DNA of 64,000 nucleotides. Source: Symploca sp. SIO1C2. GTDB lineage: Bacteria > Cyanobacteriota > Cyanobacteriia > Cyanobacteriales > Coleofasciculaceae. Numbering within the stretch: position 1 is the first letter of the stretch; each line of letters begins with the position of its first letter. A program made the position numbers and the translations under genes. Under the pieces are notes generated by a model that saw only the letters and a list, made by a program, of their open reading frames with translations, had not been told where the DNA came from and searched no databases. This document shows, in pieces, positions 52,323-62,700 of the stretch. The stretch covers positions 62,001 through 126,000 of the forward strand of contig JAAHFP010000004.1 of NCBI GenBank assembly GCA_010672925.1. Reading direction: 5' to 3'.

Positions 52323-55300
52323 GTGATCGCCAAGAAAGCTTCCAAATCGAAACGTCTTCGCAGCTATATCCTAACACCTGTTGGTGTTAAGAAACTCAGA
52401 AACAGCATTAGTGCTTTAGAGGATCATACAGGTTTTAAATATAACCCCTCAAGAATTGCCGAACAAGCTCAACTGATCAGTCCTCAAGGTTTGCATCCCA
52501 CCACAATTCGTAAAATTTTACAGAGCAAAGGTGGAGTGGATAAAAGTTCACTGCAACTGCTGTTCCGGGTACTGCAACTCGAACTTGAAGAACCAGACTA
52601 TACCCAGCCAGGATTAATAGAACTTGTTGCCGTTAAAACAGCTCAGGATTGGGGTGAAGCGGTTAGTACCTCCCTATTCTACGGTAGAACGTCAGAATTA
52701 GAAGTTTTAGAGCAGTGGATTGTTGAGGAGAGCTGCCGATTAGTTATGATTTTGGGTATGGGCGGCATTGGGAAAACTACCCTGTCAGTAAAACTAGCAG
52801 AACAACTACAGGAGTCATTTGACTATTTGATTTGGCGATCGCTACGCAATGCACCACCTTTGATTGATTTACTGGCTCAACTTATCCCTTTTTTCTCCCA
52901 ACAACAAGAAACCGCCGCTAATTTACCGAAAAACCCTACTAGCCGTCTTTCCCGACTGCTCCATTATCTGGAAAAACAGCGCTGCTTGCTGGTCTTTGAT
53001 AATGTTGAGACGATCTTAAAATCCGGTAGTCCCCTGGGGCGCTATCGTGATGGTTATGAAGATTATGGTGAATTGTTCCAACGCATAGCACAAACTGCTC
53101 ATCGGAGTTGCTTGCTGCTTACGAGTCGAGAGAAACCCCAAGGCATAGCTGCCCTAGAAGGAGAATGCTTACCAGTTCGTTCTTGGCAACTAGGAGGCTT
53201 ACCAGTTCAGGAAGGGGAAGAAATTTTGGAGTCCAAAAGTTTAATAGGCTCCCAGCAGCAAAAGGAACAACTAGTCCAACTCTATCACGGCAACCCCTTA
53301 GCCTTGAAGTTGGTAGCAACCTCAATTCAAGAATTATTTGCCGGGGATATTGGAGAATTTCTTGGTCAAGGTATCGTTATTTTCAATGGTATTCGCCAAC
53401 TTTTAGAGCAGCAGTTTGAACGCCTCTCTTCCTTGGAAAAGCAGATTCTCTATTGGTTGGCGATTAATCGAGAACCTGTCACCTGCCACGAATTGCGAGA
53501 GGATCTTGTGCCTCGGGTTTCCCAGGGGAGAATTTTAGAGGGTTTGGAATATATTAGTGGGCGATGTCTGATTGACAAGGTTACACCTACATTGTTTACC
53601 TTGCAACCAGTAGTCATGGAATATGTAAGCGATCGCTTGGTTGAAGAAGTCTGTGAAGAAATCAACCAAACTCATCATTCGGGAAGTCTCGACTATTGTA
53701 CAGCATTAAAGCACCAGGCACTAATTAAAGCTGAATCCCAAGACTACATTCGCCTCTGGCAAGTTAATTTAATTCTCCAGCCGATTATTGAAGAGTTATT
53801 GACAAATTTTGGTCACCGAGAGAACCTGATCGCCATCTTAACCGAAACAATTTCAGTTTTACGTTCTTATCGATATTCGACTCCCGGTTACATTGCCGGT
53901 AATATGCTGAATTTACTGGTACAGTTACAAGCTGATTTGAGGGGTTATGACTTTTCTGGATTAACCCTATGGCAAGCTCATTTGCCAGGGGTAGCTTTGC
54001 ATCAAGTGAACTTCACCCAAGCTAATCTAGCTAAATCGGTGTTTAGTGAAACCTTTAACCACGTTCATAGTCTTACTCTTAGTCCCAATGGGAAATACTT
54101 AGCTACCGGACATGCCGACGGTGAAGTACGTTGGTGGCATCTCGCCGATGGGAAACTACTATTCCGAGCCTCAGCCCATACTAGTACAGTTTGGTCAGTT
54201 AGTTTTAGCTGGGATGGTAAAATTCTCGCCAGTAGTAGTTTTGACTCCTCAATTTGTCTTTGGGATGTGGACAAGCAACAGCTGCGCCAAATATTGAGGG
54301 GTCACGATGGTTGGATTTGGTCAGTTGCTTTTAGTCCCCAGGGTAATTTATTAGCTAGTGGTAGTAGCGATTGCACCATCAAACTCTGGGATATTACAAC
54401 TGGAAACTGTATTCACGCCTTAAAGGGACATACTGAAATTGTCCAAGCAGTAACTTTCAGTCCTGATGGTAAGACCCTCGCTAGCGGTAGTGTTGACCAA
54501 ACTGTGAGATTATGGAATGTGGACAATGGACAAGTGTGTCAAATTCTTCGAGGACACATACATCAGATTTCTTCCATCGCATTTAGTACTGACGGCAAGA
54601 CTTTAGTTAGTTGTGAAGGACAAGCAATTAAACTCTGGGATGTCAAAACTGGGGCATGTTACCAAACCATTACCAAACAGCTTAAATTAGTTTGGTCAAT
54701 TGCTATGTGTCCTCTTAGTGCAGCTTCTGAACAAGAATCACTCTTAGTAGGAGGGGATGCTAGTGTTTTAAAATTATGGGAGCTAAAAACTGGGAAATGT
54801 CAGCAAACTCTATCAGGATTCACAGGTCAAGTTTGGTCTGTAGCACTCGACTCTACAGGACAATTTTTAGCAGCCAGTGATAAGCAAACTGTAAAAATAT
54901 GGCAAATTCAGGGAAGGCAGGAGGCAGAAGGCAGAAGGCAGGAGGCAGAAGGCAGGAGGCAGAAGACAGGAGGCAGGAGGCAGGAGTCAGAACCCACCCC
55001 TAACCCCTCCCAGGAGGGGAACAAGAGGGAGGAGACAGGAGGGATTGCTCTTGATAGTGCAGCGGTAGAGAATCTAGAGTTTTCTACTGACAGTCAAAGC
55101 CTTAGAATTAAGGAAATCCAAACCCTAAATAGTTACACCAACTCGGTTTGGTCTGTAGCCTTCAGTTTTGATGGTAAGACCCTTGCTAGTGGTAATGCTG
55201 ACCATACAGTCAGCCTTTGGAATGTCGATAGCCGTCGCTGCCTTAATACTGTACACCATCATCACAAACCAGTCCATTCTTTAGCATTTAGTCAGGATGG

Positions 55301-56108
55301 AAACATACTTGCCAGTGCCGGTGAGGACAAAGTTATTTGGGTTTGGGAGCAACCAAAAAGTAAAATTTGTTCTACACTGTTGGGACATACAGATTGTATT
55401 TGGTCTGTGGCATTTAGCCCAAAAGGTGACCTTATTGCTAGTGGTAGTGCGGATCAAACCATTCGACTTTGGCAAGTTAAGGATCACCGGAGCCTCAAAA
55501 TCCTCTTAGGACATGAAAGTTGGGTATTGTCTGTAGCCTTCAGTCCCGATGGAGAATACTTAGCTAGTAGCAGTGCGGATCAAACCCTGCGGTTGTGGGA
55601 TGTGAATACTGGCAAATGCCTCAAAACCCTATTCGGACATCAGGGTTTAATTGGTTCTGTAGCCTTCAGTCCCGATGGTAAAATCTTGGCTAGTGCTAGT
55701 GAAGACCAAACAGTCAAGTTGTGGGATATAGCAAATGGCAAGCTTTGGCAAACCTTAGCAGGACATCAGAGTTTCGTTTGGTCTGTAGCCTTTAGCCCCA
55801 AAGAACATTTGCTTGCTAGCAGTAGTGTAGATCAAACGATTCGGCTTTGGAATACCCAAACTGGACAGTGTATCCAAGTTTTAGAGGGACATACTCACCC
55901 TATTTGGTCGGTAGCCTTCAATCCAGATGGAACAATATTAGCCAGTGGAAGCGATGATGAGACAATTAAGTTGTGGGATGTCAAAACTGGAATTTGCCTA
56001 GATACCCTCAGACCAGAAAGAATTTACGAAGGAATGAAGATTGACGGAGTTACGGGACTGACAGAGGCACAGAAGGCAACTTTGATTAGATTGGGAGCGA
56101 TGAATTGA
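52323..56108 (+). CDS. NB-ARC / double seven-bladed WD40 STAND protein
   Basis: 1261 residues from a GTG. An N-terminal helical DNA-binding-like region (~10-95), an NB-ARC ATPase with Walker [14 protein letters not shown] (Lys151) and Walker [10 protein letters not shown], a winged-helix/helical part, a short pentapeptide-like stretch ([20 protein letters not shown]), then fourteen WD40 repeats (SVAFSPDGK...IKLWD). Blades 1-7 are separated from 8-14 by an insert ([11 protein letters not shown], then [11 protein letters not shown]) encoded by an intergenic-type repeat, so the protein should form two propellers. STAND proteins act as ligand-gated switches; ligand and output are unknown. Confidence 0.92.
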   Translation: MIAKKASKSKRLRSYILTPVGVKKLRNSISALEDHTGFKYNPSRIAEQAQLISPQGLHPTTIRKILQSKGGVDKSSLQLLFRVLQLELEEPDYTQPGLIELVAVKTAQDWGEAVSTSLFYGRTSELEVLEQWIVEESCRLVMILGMGGIGKTTLSVKLAEQLQESFDYLIWRSLRNAPPLIDLLAQLIPFFSQQQETAANLPKNPTSRLSRLLHYLEKQRCLLVFDNVETILKSGSPLGRYRDGYEDYGELFQRIAQTAHRSCLLLTSREKPQGIAALEGECLPVRSWQLGGLPVQEGEEILESKSLIGSQQQKEQLVQLYHGNPLALKLVATSIQELFAGDIGEFLGQGIVIFNGIRQLLEQQFERLSSLEKQILYWLAINREPVTCHELREDLVPRVSQGRILEGLEYISGRCLIDKVTPTLFTLQPVVMEYVSDRLVEEVCEEINQTHHSGSLDYCTALKHQALIKAESQDYIRLWQVNLILQPIIEELLTNFGHRENLIAILTETISVLRSYRYSTPGYIAGNMLNLLVQLQADLRGYDFSGLTLWQAHLPGVALHQVNFTQANLAKSVFSETFNHVHSLTLSPNGKYLATGHADGEVRWWHLADGKLLFRASAHTSTVWSVSFSWDGKILASSSFDSSICLWDVDKQQLRQILRGHDGWIWSVAFSPQGNLLASGSSDCTIKLWDITTGNCIHALKGHTEIVQAVTFSPDGKTLASGSVDQTVRLWNVDNGQVCQILRGHIHQISSIAFSTDGKTLVSCEGQAIKLWDVKTGACYQTITKQLKLVWSIAMCPLSAASEQESLLVGGDASVLKLWELKTGKCQQTLSGFTGQVWSVALDSTGQFLAASDKQTVKIWQIQGRQEAEGRRQEAEGRRQKTGGRRQESEPTPNPSQEGNKREETGGIALDSAAVENLEFSTDSQSLRIKEIQTLNSYTNSVWSVAFSFDGKTLASGNADHTVSLWNVDSRRCLNTVHHHHKPVHSLAFSQDGNILASAGEDKVIWVWEQPKSKICSTLLGHTDCIWSVAFSPKGDLIASGSADQTIRLWQVKDHRSLKILLGHESWVLSVAFSPDGEYLASSSADQTLRLWDVNTGKCLKTLFGHQGLIGSVAFSPDGKILASASEDQTVKLWDIANGKLWQTLAGHQSFVWSVAFSPKEHLLASSSVDQTIRLWNTQTGQCIQVLEGHTHPIWSVAFNPDGTILASGSDDETIKLWDVKTGICLDTLRPERIYEGMKIDGVTGLTEAQKATLIRLGAMN
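54913..55037. repeat. Composite heptamer and CCCCTCC repeat inside the WD40 gene
   Basis: GGCAGGAGGCAGAAGGCAGA-type heptamers are followed by CCCACCCCTAACCCCTCCCA and GGAGGGGAAC. The same order of parts occurs in thiO-thiG. It sits exactly between WD40 blades 7 and 8. Confidence 0.85.
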
Positions 56109-56526
56109 GAATTGAGAATTGAGAATTGAGAATTGAGAATATAACGCTACAAGTTTAGGTTAGGACACTCCTAAACTCTCCAAACCAGTTATGACTTACT
56201 GTTGCCTGTTGCCTAGCACGTATACCTCTTTGTCTTCCTTGTCCTCCTTGTCTCCCTTGTCCCCCTTGTCCCCCTTGTCCCCTCATCCCCTCATCTTGCT
56301 TAAGTTCTCCTTAAAGTCTCTATCTTCACCCTAAAAAACATTTGATTAGCAAACACTAGATATATAGCAGTTCTTGGTCTAACAACAAGGATGCTACTCC
56401 CTTTCCGGTGCAAGAATACCGCCCCTATTTGGTTTTTTCTTCGTGTCCTCTGTCTCTGGTTTGGTTTATTCAACCAGTATTCTTCTAGTGGTAAGGGATT
56501 AATAACATAAATATTCAATCAAAAAG
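56109..56526. other. Intergenic region with two tandem arrays
   Basis: A GAGAATT heptamer array (56106-56138) follows the WD40 stop codon. A CTTGTCCCCC-type array (about 56237-56283) follows later. No gene is supported. The remainder should hold the promoter of the response regulator gene. Confidence 0.6.
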
Positions 56527-56976
56527 ATGTGGCATTCAAACAACCAATCCATACCAACTGTACAGCAACCCGACGAAGTAAGTAATCAGACCATGCGCGG
56601 CCATTTCAATGTAGATATTTTGATTGTTGATGACACCCCCAGTAACGTGGAAGTTTTGACCACTGTATTAACGGATCAGGGATATCAAGTTCGCAGCGCC
56701 ACTAATGGGAAGAAGGCTTTACCGGAAATACAAGTTAAACGACCGGATTTGATTTTGTTAGACATCATGATGCCTGAGATGAATGGCTATCAACTCTGTG
56801 AACATTTGAAGGCAAACCCTGTAACTGCGGCAATTCCCATTATTTTTATTAGTTCTTTGCATGAATCAGTGGATAGGGAAAAAGCATTTGATGTCGGGGG
56901 TGCTGATTATATTACCAAACCTTTTCTGATTGAAGAATTATTGGTTAAGGTCAAGTATCAACTATTGATGAAGTAG
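56527..56976 (+). CDS. Single-domain response regulator
   Basis: 149 residues. After a ~28-residue unstructured lead, a receiver domain with acidic pair ILIVDDTPSN, phosphoacceptor Asp79 in LILLDIMMPEMNGYQLC, Ser in FISSLH and Lys in YITKPF. No output domain. It lies 78 bp upstream of a dCache histidine kinase on the same strand and is the likely partner. This short form is common next to hybrid or membrane kinases in cyanobacteria. Confidence 0.92.
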   Translation: MWHSNNQSIPTVQQPDEVSNQTMRGHFNVDILIVDDTPSNVEVLTTVLTDQGYQVRSATNGKKALPEIQVKRPDLILLDIMMPEMNGYQLCEHLKANPVTAAIPIIFISSLHESVDREKAFDVGGADYITKPFLIEELLVKVKYQLLMK

Positions 56977-57054
56977 TATAATAATGAGGAATGGGGAATG
57001 GGGAATGGAGAATGGAGAAATGACTAACAACCAATAACCAATAACTAATAACCA

Positions 57055-60000
57055 ATGACTAATGACCAATCCAGAAAAGTTCCTCTACACCTGATTTTAG
57101 TAGTGTCTTGTGTCCTACAAATCTTGGGGAGTGTGGGGCTGACTGGATGGCTGGCATGGAAAAATGGACAACAAGCTGTTAATGATTTAGCTGAGCAGTT
57201 ACTGAGCAAAACTAGCCAACAAATCCAAGACAAACTCGAAATCTACACGGAAGTCCCCCCTCTCGTCACTCAACTCAATGCCACATCTTTAGAACTTGGT
57301 CAGTTAGACTTAAACAACTCACAAAGCTGGCAATCTTATTTGTTTAAACAAAGCCAACTGTTCACCGGAGTCACTTATATCTACTTCGGGAGTGCAGGGG
57401 GGGAATACCTTGAATTGCGAAGATTCAATAGTGGCAAGCTGGAATACAGTATTAAGAATACTAACACCAATCAGCTTGTTGACATCTATCCCCTAGATCC
57501 TCAGGGCAATCTATCTCCAAGGTCGAACACTCAGAAGTACAATCCCCACAATCGACCCTGGTATCAAGATGCAATCAAAGCAGGTAAACCAATCTGGACA
57601 AGCATTTATGAATTTATTGATGCTCCTCCCACTTTAGGCATCAGTTTTACCCGTCCTTACTACGATCAAGCAGGTACTTTGCAAGGAGTACTAGGAACTG
57701 ATTTTACACTGTTAGAATTCAATCAATTCTTGAGCAACCTCAAAATCGGCAAATCTGGCAAGACCTTTGTCATTGAGCGCACGGGGGAATTGGTGGCGAG
57801 TTCTGCTAATACCTCACCCATTACACAGGATAATCAAAGAATCGAAGCTCTCAAGCTCGATGATACGTTGATGCAAGCCACAGCTCTTAACTTAACAGAG
57901 CGCTTTGAGGATTTTAGCCGAATTGACCAGACTCAGCAGTTGCACTTTAAGCTTGAGGGCAAGCGGCAATTAGTTCAAGTAACACCCTTTAAGGATGAAT
58001 GGGGTTTGGATTGGTTGATTGTAGTGGTGGTTCCTGAATCTGATTTTATGGAACAAATCTATGCCAGCACCCGCACGACGATTCTACTGTGCTTGGGTGC
58101 CTTAGGAATGGCGATCGCTCTGGGAGTCTCTACAGCTCGTTGGATTAGTTTACCAATTCGGCGCTTGAGTCAGGCAAGTAAAGCGATCGCAGATGGAGAT
58201 CTCAACCGCAAAGTACCAGTAGCCAACATTGAGGAACTCGGCATCCTAGTTCAATCATTTAATCAGATGAGCACTCAATTATGGCGATCGCATCAGCAAT
58301 TAGAGAACTATTCCCAATCCCTAGAGGAGCAAGTCAGCATTAGAACTCAGGAATTGCAACAGGAGATTGAAGAACGTCAATTGCTAGAGCAAAAGCTGCA
58401 TACTTCTGAGGCTCAAATTCGTGCCTTCTTTGAGGCCATGACAGATATTGTCCTATTGGTAGATGCAGAAAGTCAAACTATCAAAGCTGCACCAACTCAT
58501 CCCGAACGCTTATACTCCCCTGATGCTGATATTCTCAATCAAACTATCGACCAATTTCTTGGAGAGCAAGGGGAAATTTTTCAGAGTCAGATTCAACAAG
58601 CCTTAGATACCCAGCAAATTGTTAATTTCGAGTACAGTTTAACTATTGGTACAGAGCAAGTCTGGTTTGCTGCTAGTATTGCACCTGCCTCAGACAATTC
58701 CGTCGCTTGGGTAGCTCGTGATTTGAGTAAACGCAAACAGGCAGAGGAATCCCTGAAGCGTCGAGCCATCATCGATAGTTTACTCAGTGAGATTTCCCGT
58801 GCTTTTATTGACCAAAACATAGACGCAGCCATTAATCTCACCCTGCAAGTAATTGGGGAATTTACCCACAGCGATTGCAGCTATCTTATCGCCTACTCTG
58901 AGGATCAACAGTATATGACCATTACCCATGAATGGTGTGCTGCCGATATTGCTGCCTCAACTCACCATCAACAAAGAGTTGCAATCAAAGCTTACCCCTG
59001 GCTTGATGAGCAACTCAAGAGCGGTAAAATTGTTCATATTCCTCAGATAACTGATTTGCCATCAGCCACTGCTGAGAGAGCTAAACTCCAATATCAATCC
59101 CTTCAATCGATGGTTAACGTACCGACCATCCACTCCGGTAAAATCTTGGGAGCAATTGGTCTAAATGCAGTGCGATCGCCTAAAACTTGGTCACCAGAGG
59201 AAATTAACCTACTCAAACTTGTGGGGGAAATCATCGCCATTGGTTTGGCACGCCACCAAGCTGAGGTAGCGCAACAACAGGCAACCGCTGCTGCTATGGC
59301 TGCCAACCAAGCCAAAAGTAAATTCTTGGCTAACATGAATCATGAATTGCGTACTCCCCTCACCGCTATTCTGGGACTGACGGAAGTATTGCAAGATGAA
59401 GTTTATGGTTCTTTGAGCTCTAAACAGCACCAAAAGCTAACAACTATTGAACGCAGTGGCCAGCACTTGCTGGAACTGATCAATGAAATGTTAGATCTTG
59501 CCAAAATCGAGTCAGGAAAAATGGAGCTACAATTGGCTCCTACAGATATTCAAGGATTATGTGATGCCAGCCTAGCCTTTGTCAGACAGCAAGCTTATCA
59601 GCAACAAATTCAGCTTAGTGCCACAGTTCCACCTCAAATTAGTAAAGCAGTTATAGATGAGCGACGGCTACGCCAAGTTCTGATTAATTTGTTGAGCAAT
59701 GCAGTAAAGTTCACTCCGGAAGGGGGTGCTGTTTGGGTTGAAGTTCACGGTGAGCCAGAGAAGGATCTATTACAGTTTAGCGTCGTAGATACAGGAATTG
59801 GCATTGCATCGGAACAGCTCGACAAATTGTTTGAACCCTTTGTGCAGTTAGATAATTCCCTCTCCCGTCGTTACCCAGGTACCGGATTAGGACTAGCTTT
59901 AGTCAGACAAGTGGTTGAACTACATGGGGGTAGTGTAAGAGTAGAAACGGAAGTGGGGCGAGGGAGTCGCTTTACTGTTTCCCTACCTTGGAAGCGGGAG

Positions 60001-60072
60001 AGGCAAGGTATACAAGAAGCACAATGGGACCAAATAAGACAAAGAGAACATAGTGTGTGCTCATCAAGTTAA
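57055..60072 (+). CDS. dCache-HAMP-PAS-GAF sensor histidine kinase
   Basis: 1005 residues. A first membrane segment (~12-36), an extracytoplasmic dCache sensor (~45-325: YNPHNRPWYQDAIKAGKPIW, GVLGTDFTLLEFNQFL), a second membrane segment (~340-360), HAMP (~362-415), coiled coil, PAS (~450-570), GAF (~585-740), HisKA (ANMNHELRTPLTAILGL, His763) and HATPase (LLSNAVKFTPEGG, DTGIGIA, GTGLGLALV). The dCache fold suggests sensing of a small external molecule such as an amino acid. The GAF lacks cyanobacteriochrome cysteines. The ATG lies within an ACTAATGACCAAT repeat, so the repeat supplies the first codons. Confidence 0.93.
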   Translation: MTNDQSRKVPLHLILVVSCVLQILGSVGLTGWLAWKNGQQAVNDLAEQLLSKTSQQIQDKLEIYTEVPPLVTQLNATSLELGQLDLNNSQSWQSYLFKQSQLFTGVTYIYFGSAGGEYLELRRFNSGKLEYSIKNTNTNQLVDIYPLDPQGNLSPRSNTQKYNPHNRPWYQDAIKAGKPIWTSIYEFIDAPPTLGISFTRPYYDQAGTLQGVLGTDFTLLEFNQFLSNLKIGKSGKTFVIERTGELVASSANTSPITQDNQRIEALKLDDTLMQATALNLTERFEDFSRIDQTQQLHFKLEGKRQLVQVTPFKDEWGLDWLIVVVVPESDFMEQIYASTRTTILLCLGALGMAIALGVSTARWISLPIRRLSQASKAIADGDLNRKVPVANIEELGILVQSFNQMSTQLWRSHQQLENYSQSLEEQVSIRTQELQQEIEERQLLEQKLHTSEAQIRAFFEAMTDIVLLVDAESQTIKAAPTHPERLYSPDADILNQTIDQFLGEQGEIFQSQIQQALDTQQIVNFEYSLTIGTEQVWFAASIAPASDNSVAWVARDLSKRKQAEESLKRRAIIDSLLSEISRAFIDQNIDAAINLTLQVIGEFTHSDCSYLIAYSEDQQYMTITHEWCAADIAASTHHQQRVAIKAYPWLDEQLKSGKIVHIPQITDLPSATAERAKLQYQSLQSMVNVPTIHSGKILGAIGLNAVRSPKTWSPEEINLLKLVGEIIAIGLARHQAEVAQQQATAAAMAANQAKSKFLANMNHELRTPLTAILGLTEVLQDEVYGSLSSKQHQKLTTIERSGQHLLELINEMLDLAKIESGKMELQLAPTDIQGLCDASLAFVRQQAYQQQIQLSATVPPQISKAVIDERRLRQVLINLLSNAVKFTPEGGAVWVEVHGEPEKDLLQFSVVDTGIGIASEQLDKLFEPFVQLDNSLSRRYPGTGLGLALVRQVVELHGGSVRVETEVGRGSRFTVSLPWKRERQGIQEAQWDQIRQREHSVCSSS

Positions 60073-60476
60073 TTGGCACTTCCCAATAAATGCTATAGCT
60101 AGAAAATCGGTAGTTGAATCAGGTGTTCATTGTTCCAAAAATCATAAGTTCTCCCTTGTATCTCTATCTCCCCACACTTGCCACACTTGCCACACTTGCC
60201 ACACTCCCTACACTTCACCTTAGTCCCTCTTACTCCCCCCTTACCAAGCTATCCATTAGGCAAAAGTAGTCGAAACGGTGATAGAGACTAGGATTTAGGA
60301 AAGTATTGGGAGAGGAGTGGTCAGAGTCATTATTAGACTAGAGTGCGATCAGCTACGCTGGTGCCGTTGGCATAGTGAATATTCTTAGAGTTTATGCTGT
60401 CTTATATAGATAAGACAATGACAGCAGTTGTAGAAGAGTGGATTGACTCATTGTCTACCAAGACTTTGCCCGCGAT
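60073..60476. other. Gene-free region with CCACACTTG array
   Basis: CCACACTTG nonamers repeat about four times at 60175-60210. No gene is recognised. Since the hydrolase gene ends at its right edge and the kinase at its left, the two genes are convergent here. Confidence 0.5.
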
Positions 60477-60492
60477 TCATCTCAACACCGAT

Positions 60493-61425
60493 TCAAAGAA
60501 TTCGGTGTGAGCCTTCTCGCGGTTGAAGGTAAAAATCAAATTGAGTAACATCATCCCCCAGCCAGAGTCTTTCTAGTGGGGCTCTGGTTCTTTGTGCGTA
60601 AGCTTCTGCACCAGTGGGAAGCGCGATCGCAGGGGACCCCACCATCAGTATCGGCTTGGACAGGCGATCAGCAGAGGCTTGGGCATCATAGGTGAGCCAG
60701 GGTTTCCAGGTCAGAATGCTGAACTTGTTGTCGTAGGTAGGGATTAAACCTCTATTGGTTTCAGTGTAGTAGGGTGCTTGGTACATGGGAGCTGTGTCAT
60801 CCGTAGTGCTAGCGGCGGTTAAAACAGCTGGGTCTAGGCTTGCAGCTTCGGTAGCAGCAATCAAGGAGGCCACAGTTTCAGGGCCACCGTAGATGTCTAT
60901 TGTCATCTTGGGGTTGTGGAGCCAAGGAGCTACCAAGGCCAGTTTTTCTAGCTTATGGTTGTCAGCAACGGCTGTAGCCATGTAACCAGAGGATGCACAG
61001 ATGCCCAAACCATACATCCCACCCACATCATCGCGTTCAGTGAGGTAGTTCACTGCTGCATTAATATCAGCAGTCTTCGTAGCTGGATCTTCCACATAGC
61101 GAGGTTCACCGCCAGACTCGCCCCAGCCTGTGAAGTCAAAAGCAAGGGCAGCCAATCCACGGTTAGCCAGTTCTCGGGCGTAGGTTCCAGCCATCTGTTC
61201 TTTGACAGTTGTCCAGGCTCCGGTGACAATCACAGTTGATAAAGAAACATCGTGGACTACAGGCTTGTAAAGTGTGCCTTTCAGGGTGACACTGTCTGAG
61301 TTAAATGAAACAGTTTCTGCAATGATGCCATTTAGTTCAGGGGTATTTTGAAGATTGATGAGAGTTGGGGGCATAATTAATGCTTCTGAGGGTTTGATTG
61401 AAAGGATTTTCAAGGTCATCAGCAA
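60493..61425 (-). CDS. Alpha/beta hydrolase (dienelactone-hydrolase-like), possible 3' frameshift
   Basis: 310 residues; ATG at 61374 (MPPTLINLQNTPEL) is an alternative start 17 codons in. Conserved parts are STVIVTGAWTTVKEQMAGTY, LAFDFTGWGESGG, the nucleophile region YGLGICASSGYMA, and TQFDFY near the end. The nucleophile elbow GICAS could use Cys or Ser. The reading frame ends FYLQPREGSHRIL. A frame shift of one base after DFY would give FNREKAHTEFFESVLR ending at 60477, a more typical end. It is divergent from a LysR gene, 181 bp away, and is its likely target. Confidence 0.8.
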   Translation of the reverse strand: MLMTLKILSIKPSEALIMPPTLINLQNTPELNGIIAETVSFNSDSVTLKGTLYKPVVHDVSLSTVIVTGAWTTVKEQMAGTYARELANRGLAALAFDFTGWGESGGEPRYVEDPATKTADINAAVNYLTERDDVGGMYGLGICASSGYMATAVADNHKLEKLALVAPWLHNPKMTIDIYGGPETVASLIAATEAASLDPAVLTAASTTDDTAPMYQAPYYTETNRGLIPTYDNKFSILTWKPWLTYDAQASADRLSKPILMVGSPAIALPTGAEAYAQRTRAPLERLWLGDDVTQFDFYLQPREGSHRIL

Positions 61426-61581
61426 AACTAGATGACTTTACGATCTCACCAAAACTTTGCTAATAAAGTTGTGGGGAAATGGCAGATCAAAGGCTAATGC
61501 ATGGTATGCAAGATCCCACGCTTGAATAACTAACTGTTTTGACTACAGCTTAGCGAGGGTAAATATATAATTCAAATCAAT

Positions 61582-61595
61582 ACTATTAATATAGT
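61582..61595. promoter_or_regulatory. Inverted repeat before the LysR gene
   Basis: ACTAT-TAAT-ATAGT, 14 bp, ends 11 bases before the LysR ATG in a very AT-rich divergent region. LysR regulators usually bind such dyads to control the divergent gene and themselves. The site is short, so the call is tentative. Confidence 0.35.
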
Positions 61596-61606
61596 TTATT
61601 TATATA

Positions 61607-62524
61607 ATGGATTTACGAAGATTTGATCTTAATTTGCTCCTTGTGCTCCATATATTGTTGATGGAGCGGAGTGTCTCGAAAACGGCAGAGCGACTTCAGT
61701 TAAGCCAACCAGCAGTGAGTTCGGCGCTCAATCGGTTAAGAAAAGCATTGAAAGACCCAATATTAGTCCGAGACGGATTGCATATGGTGCTCACACCACG
61801 AGCAGAACAGTTAGGGAAACCTGTGCAGGCGATAGTCACAACCATTGAACAGACCCTGGCTGATCCTCAGCCCTTTGACTGCAGTTCCATCAGGCGGACT
61901 TTTCGGATCGCGACTAATGACTACGGCGCATTTATCCTCATGCCAATTCTGTTGAACCGCATAGAAAAGATTGCTCCTCAAGTGACAATCGAAATTTGGG
62001 ATATTGCCCTAGACGTAGAAACTTCTTTCCGTGAGGGCAAGATTGACTTAGTAGTTGCTGATGCTTGGACTTTGAGACATTGCAAATGTCGTGAAACTCT
62101 TTTCCCAGAAACGTTTACTTGTCTGGTGCGAAAAGATCATCCTCGGATTCACACTCAACTCACTTTGGATTATTTTTTACAAGAAAAACATGCTCTTGTT
62201 TCTGCTCGTGGAAAGGTGGCAGGTAATGTAGATATTGCGCTGTCACAGCAAAATAAGCAACGGCAGGTTCAGGCCACCTTACCTCATATTTTGGCGATTC
62301 CAGCCATGATTGCTGCAACAGACTTGATCGTAACCGTTGCCACACGAATTGCGCTCCGATTTGCTACAGACTATCAACTGCAAACATTTCCACCTCCAAT
62401 CTCACTAGATGATTTTGATGTTGCAATGGCATGGCCACAACGCATGGACAATGACCCAGGAATTCAATGGCTGCGTAGTGAAATCGCTGCTATCGGTGTA
62501 CAGCTATCTTCAATAACTAAGTAG
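61607..62524 (+). CDS. LysR-family transcription regulator
   Basis: 305 residues. An N-terminal winged helix-turn-helix (DLNLLLVLHILLMERSVSKT, LQLSQPAVSSALNRLRKAL) and a C-terminal periplasmic-binding-like effector domain (TFRIATNDYGAFILMPILLN, GKIDLVVADAW). It resembles the NodD/PcpR-type subgroup with RDGLHMVLTPRAEQL. It is divergent from the alpha/beta hydrolase gene and probably regulates it. The effector is unknown. Confidence 0.93.
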   Translation: MDLRRFDLNLLLVLHILLMERSVSKTAERLQLSQPAVSSALNRLRKALKDPILVRDGLHMVLTPRAEQLGKPVQAIVTTIEQTLADPQPFDCSSIRRTFRIATNDYGAFILMPILLNRIEKIAPQVTIEIWDIALDVETSFREGKIDLVVADAWTLRHCKCRETLFPETFTCLVRKDHPRIHTQLTLDYFLQEKHALVSARGKVAGNVDIALSQQNKQRQVQATLPHILAIPAMIAATDLIVTVATRIALRFATDYQLQTFPPPISLDDFDVAMAWPQRMDNDPGIQWLRSEIAAIGVQLSSITK

Positions 62525-62700
62525 GGCTTGCTGAATAAGTAACAAGTAATAAGTAATAAGTAATAAGTTAAGAGCTTAGGCGTAATTTTGCGATAAAAGT
62601 GCACACTTTTTTAAAGAAAAAACCATTTTCTTGCACTTCGCGAGATTAAAAATGATTAAGAATCTCGTCTGATATGCCTGATTTACTTATGCAGCAAACC

